NCBI GenBank assembly: GCA_002869725.1
Contig: PKTY01000026.1
Span: 1-39,819, forward strand
DNA: 39,819 bases
Direction: 5' to 3'
From: Desulfuromonas sp.
GTDB taxonomy: Bacteria; Desulfobacterota; Desulfuromonadia; Desulfuromonadales; BM103
In this document: positions 36,588 through 39,819 of the stretch, piece after piece
Position numbering within the stretch: the stretch's first letter is position 1
Layout of the letters: each line of letters opens with the position of its first letter
Made by a program: the position numbers and the translations under genes
Notes under the pieces: model-generated
What the model saw: the letters and a program-made list of their open reading frames with translations, nothing else
What the model was told of the DNA's origin: nothing
Database searches by the model: none

Positions 36588-38300
36588 ATGGCTAAAAAGA
36601 TTGCCGTTGATCCCATTACCCGCATTGAAGGACATCTGCGCATTGAGGCTGAACTCGATGGAGGCAAGATTGCCAATGCCTGGAGCTCATCGACCGCCTT
36701 TCGCGGCATAGAGACCATCCTCAAAGGGCGCGACCCGCGCGACGCCCATCACTTCACCCAGCGCTTCTGCGGGGTCTGCACCACCGTGCATTCCATGGCC
36801 AGCATCCGCGCTGTAGAGGATGCTCTCAACATTCAGATCCCTGATAACGCCCGGTTGATTCGCAACCTGATCATGGGGATTCAGAATGTCCAGGACCATG
36901 TGATTCACTTCTACCATCTGCATGCCCTCGACTGGGTCGATATCGTCAGTGCTCTTTCGGCCGATCCGGCCAAGACATCGCAGATCGCCCAATCGATCTC
37001 CGACTGGCCGAAGTCGAGTACCGACTATTTCAAGGCAGTCCAGGACAAGGTGGCCGCTTTTGCCGGCACCGGCCGGCTTGGTCCCTTCCAGAACGCCTAC
37101 TGGGGGCACTCGGCCTACAAACTGCCGCCGGAAGTCAACCTGATCGGGGTTGCCCATTACCTGGAAGCTCTGGAGTGGCAGAAGGATGTGATCAAGATCC
37201 ACGCCATCCTCGGTTCCAAGAACCCCCACCCCCAGACCTTTCTGGTCGGTGGCATGTCGATCCCGGTCGACCCGGACAGTCAGAATGCCCTCAACGCCGA
37301 CAAGATCGCCTACATCCGCAAGCTGCTGCGCAAGGCGCGTACCTTCGTCGAGCAGGTCTATATCCCCGACCTGCTGGCGGTGGCTCCAGCCTATCTCGAC
37401 TGGGCCGGGATCGGCGGCGGGGTCGGCAACTATCTCTCCTATGGTGATTTTCCCATGGACAACTCGCCAGGAACCGGGAGCCTGTTCTTCCCGCGCGGCG
37501 TGATCATGGGCAAGGATCTCGCCAATGTCATGGAGATGGACGAGAAGAAGATCACCGAATACGTGACTCACTCCTGGTACAGCTACTCCGGTGGCGACGG
37601 CAAAGGACTACACCCCTACCAGGGTGAAACCAGCCATAACTACACAGGGCCCAAGCCTCCTTACGACTTCCTCGATACCGACGGCAAGTATTCCTGGGTG
37701 AAAGCACCGCGCTATATGGATCAGCCGATGGAAGTCGGGCCGTTGGCCAGGGTGCTGGTCGCCTATGCCAAGGGGGTTCCTGAGGTCAAGGCGACGGTCG
37801 ACTTTGTCCTCAAGACGCTGGGGGCTCCGGCGACAGCCCTCTTTTCGACCCTCGGCCGCACCGCCGCCCGTGGCGTCGACTGCCTGCTGCTGGCCCAGAA
37901 GAACGAGCTGTGGCTCGACCAGCTGGCCGACAACATGGGGCGCGGCATCTACGAGACCTTCAACAAGGAGAAGTGGGATCCGGCAACCTGGCCGCGGGAG
38001 GCTCAGGGCTTCGGTTACCATGAAGCGCCGCGCGGGGCGCTCGGCCATTTCATCCGCATCGAGAACCAGAAGATCGCCAATTACCAGGCGGTGGTCCCCT
38101 CGACCTGGAATGCCGGGCCGCGCGACGCCGCCGGCCAGATGGGCCCCTACGAGTCAGCCCTGATCGGAACGCCGATTGCCGATCCCGAGAAGCCCCTGGA
38201 GATTTTGCGCACCATTCACTCCTTCGACCCCTGCCTGGCCTGCGCGGTTCACGTCATGGACGGCAAAGGGACGGAGATTGTCAGGGTGAAGGCCCTCTAA
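36588..38300 (+). CDS. hyaL: [NiFe] hydrogenase large subunit
   Basis: N-terminal RFCGVCTTVHS (RxCGxC) and C-terminal DPCLACAVHVMDGKGTEIVRVKAL with a cleavable tail after His. Confidence 0.97.
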   Translation: MAKKIAVDPITRIEGHLRIEAELDGGKIANAWSSSTAFRGIETILKGRDPRDAHHFTQRFCGVCTTVHSMASIRAVEDALNIQIPDNARLIRNLIMGIQNVQDHVIHFYHLHALDWVDIVSALSADPAKTSQIAQSISDWPKSSTDYFKAVQDKVAAFAGTGRLGPFQNAYWGHSAYKLPPEVNLIGVAHYLEALEWQKDVIKIHAILGSKNPHPQTFLVGGMSIPVDPDSQNALNADKIAYIRKLLRKARTFVEQVYIPDLLAVAPAYLDWAGIGGGVGNYLSYGDFPMDNSPGTGSLFFPRGVIMGKDLANVMEMDEKKITEYVTHSWYSYSGGDGKGLHPYQGETSHNYTGPKPPYDFLDTDGKYSWVKAPRYMDQPMEVGPLARVLVAYAKGVPEVKATVDFVLKTLGAPATALFSTLGRTAARGVDCLLLAQKNELWLDQLADNMGRGIYETFNKEKWDPATWPREAQGFGYHEAPRGALGHFIRIENQKIANYQAVVPSTWNAGPRDAAGQMGPYESALIGTPIADPEKPLEILRTIHSFDPCLACAVHVMDGKGTEIVRVKAL

Positions 38301-38318
38301 CGGAAGGAGGCGCACACC

Positions 38319-38972
38319 ATGCTGAAAATCTACTATGTCTGGCAATGGCCGGTACGGATCACTCATTGGATTAACGTGCTATCGATGATCATGCTGTCGG
38401 TCACCGGGTTCTACATTGGCAGCCCATTCATGACCGCTCCCGATTCGTCGATGTTCATCATGGGCTGGATGCGGTTTTTACATTTCGCCTTTGCCTATTT
38501 GTTCACGGTTTCGGTTGCCTCGCGCATTCTCTGGATGTTCATCGGTAACCACCATGCCTCATGGAAAGCTTTTATCCCCTGGATCACCCCCGAGGGGCGC
38601 AAAAGTTTTATAAAAATGTTCCGCTACTACACCTTCACCGGCAAGAAGATCTCCTACGAGGCCGGCCACAACCCGGTGGCGGCGACCGCTTATCTGGGTA
38701 TTTTTGCGCTCTTTCTGTTCCAGATCGCTTCCGGGTTCGCCATGTATGGGCAGTTTGCCCCGGGCGGTTTCTGGGACGGTATTTTCGGTTGGATGAGCCT
38801 GCTGATTGGAAACCAGTGGCTGCGCCTGCTGCACCACGGTGTGATGTGGCTGCTGGTCGGTTTCATCATCAACCATGTCTACAGCGGCTGGCTGATGGAC
38901 GTGAAGGAGCGCAACGGCACCATGAGCGGCATCTTCAGCGGTTACCGCTTTATCGAGCCGGAGGATCTCTGA
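38319..38972 (+). CDS. hyaB: Hydrogenase cytochrome b subunit
   Basis: YYVWQWPVRITHWINVLSMIMLSVTGFYIG; multi-TM with conserved His, directly after the large subunit. Confidence 0.92.
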   Translation: MLKIYYVWQWPVRITHWINVLSMIMLSVTGFYIGSPFMTAPDSSMFIMGWMRFLHFAFAYLFTVSVASRILWMFIGNHHASWKAFIPWITPEGRKSFIKMFRYYTFTGKKISYEAGHNPVAATAYLGIFALFLFQIASGFAMYGQFAPGGFWDGIFGWMSLLIGNQWLRLLHHGVMWLLVGFIINHVYSGWLMDVKERNGTMSGIFSGYRFIEPEDL

Positions 38973-39445
38973 TGTCAATCCTGGTCCTCGGGCTGGGCAA
39001 CACGATCATGACGGATGACGGTTTCGGGGTGAAGGTGGTCAATGCACTTTCATCCCGTTACCGTTTTGAGGGCCCAGTCACACTCCTCGACGGCGGCACT
39101 CTCGGTCTCGACCTGTTGCCCTATTTGGAAAACCTCGAAAAGCTGCTGATCGTCGATGCCCTCGACATGCGCGCCGCGCCGGGCACCATCTCCCGCATCG
39201 AAGGTGAGGAGGTTCCGCGGGCCTTTGCCAGCAAGCTGTCGGTTCATCAGATGGGGTTGCAAGACCTGTTGGCGGTTGCCGAACTGCAGGGGCATGTGCC
39301 GAAGGAGCTGGTGGTCTGGGGGGTGCAGCCGGAATCGATCGAGATGGGAACCGAATTGACCGCCAGAGTCGAGGCTGCCGTGGACCCGGTGATGGCTGCG
39401 GTGATCGACGAGTTGGGGAGGTGGGGCGTTGCATGTCTGGCGTAG
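38972..39445 (+). CDS. hyaP: [NiFe] hydrogenase maturation protease
   Basis: ILVLGLGNTIMTDDGFGVKVVNAL; LLDGGTLGLDLLPYL; VHQMGLQDLLAVAEL. Confidence 0.94.
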   Translation: MSILVLGLGNTIMTDDGFGVKVVNALSSRYRFEGPVTLLDGGTLGLDLLPYLENLEKLLIVDALDMRAAPGTISRIEGEEVPRAFASKLSVHQMGLQDLLAVAELQGHVPKELVVWGVQPESIEMGTELTARVEAAVDPVMAAVIDELGRWGVACLA

Positions 39446-39819
39446 GGGTGGACAGCGGCCGCCCTGGATTCCAACCCTGGGCCCAGCCCTCGTGCTGACT
39501 TTTACCTGGCTTGCTCTCGCCGCCTGTGGTGATCAGCAGGTCGACTACCCCGCGCGTCAGATTCCTGATGGTCTTCTCGGCAACCCGGCCCAGATTGAAG
39601 CGGGAGAGACCATCTTCAAGGCCAAATGTGCCAGTTGCCACGGCAAGCCGAGTGAAGGGCGCTCCGGCCGGGCGGCCTTCTTCGAGCCGCCCGCTCCCGA
39701 TTTCACGGAAGAGCGCTACCGCAGTGCCAAACCCGCCTATCTTTACTGGCGCATCGAAGTTGGCAAGACCGTCGAACCCTACCTCTCCCAGGGGTCGGTG
39801 ATGCCCGCCTGGAGCGGTC
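39429..39819 (+). CDS. Lipoprotein c-type cytochrome (3' truncated by window edge; TTG start proposed)
   Basis: Frame reads (M)HVWRRGGQRPPWIPTLGPALVLTFTWLALAAC-GDQ lipobox then GETIFKAKCASCHGKPSEG (CxxCH). Alternative start GTG 39492. Confidence 0.75.
   Translation, partial: MHVWRRGGQRPPWIPTLGPALVLTFTWLALAACGDQQVDYPARQIPDGLLGNPAQIEAGETIFKAKCASCHGKPSEGRSGRAAFFEPPAPDFTEERYRSAKPAYLYWRIEVGKTVEPYLSQGSVMPAWSG

Noticed and set aside
36687-37571. 294-aa minus-strand ORF opposite hyaL
   Set aside because: Shadow of the hydrogenase large subunit; no start context or motif.
1-39819. CRISPR arrays, tRNA/rRNA genes, intact IS elements
   Set aside because: By eye I found no regularly spaced direct repeats, no tRNA-like cloverleaf or rRNA-like sequence in the short intergenic regions, and no transposase or integrase motifs. 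A tRNAscan/Infernal run would be decisive.

Overview
The window is a chromosomal segment with dense operons and mostly housekeeping or respiratory metabolism. Gene content (futalosine menaquinone pathway, hyaSLBP-like hydrogenase, liv/ior/paaK cluster) suggests a Desulfuromonadales/Geobacter-like bacterium; that placement is inference. From left to right I see: a MoxR-DUF58-transglutaminase operon; pcnB facing miaA; a GT2-like protein; a PilZ protein; a ferritin-like protein with a c-type cytochrome; sucCD; a Gfo/Idh oxidoreductase; an EamA transporter; fumC; mqnP/ubiX/mqnE/mqnC/hisC/mutY; a GIDE-like membrane protein with an EF-hand, plus lemA; a branched-chain-type ABC transporter interleaved with iorAB and a PaaK-type ligase; an NAD-binding epimerase-like protein; a minus-strand rtcB, archease and zinc-ribbon protein operon; and a [NiFe] hydrogenase operon with a truncated lipoprotein cytochrome c at the right edge. 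No rRNA, tRNA, CRISPR array or intact transposon was seen. The strongest oddities are: (1) livF reads in frame into paaK with no stop, with a correctly phased T TTT TTG slippery heptamer at the junction whose -1 frame stops 1 nt before the PaaK ATG; (2) an Asp in place of a proximal-cluster Cys in the hydrogenase small subunit; (3) an apparent CTG start (CTGA overlap) for the DUF58 gene; (4) a perfect 11-bp-arm palindrome read as the N-terminus of MutY.
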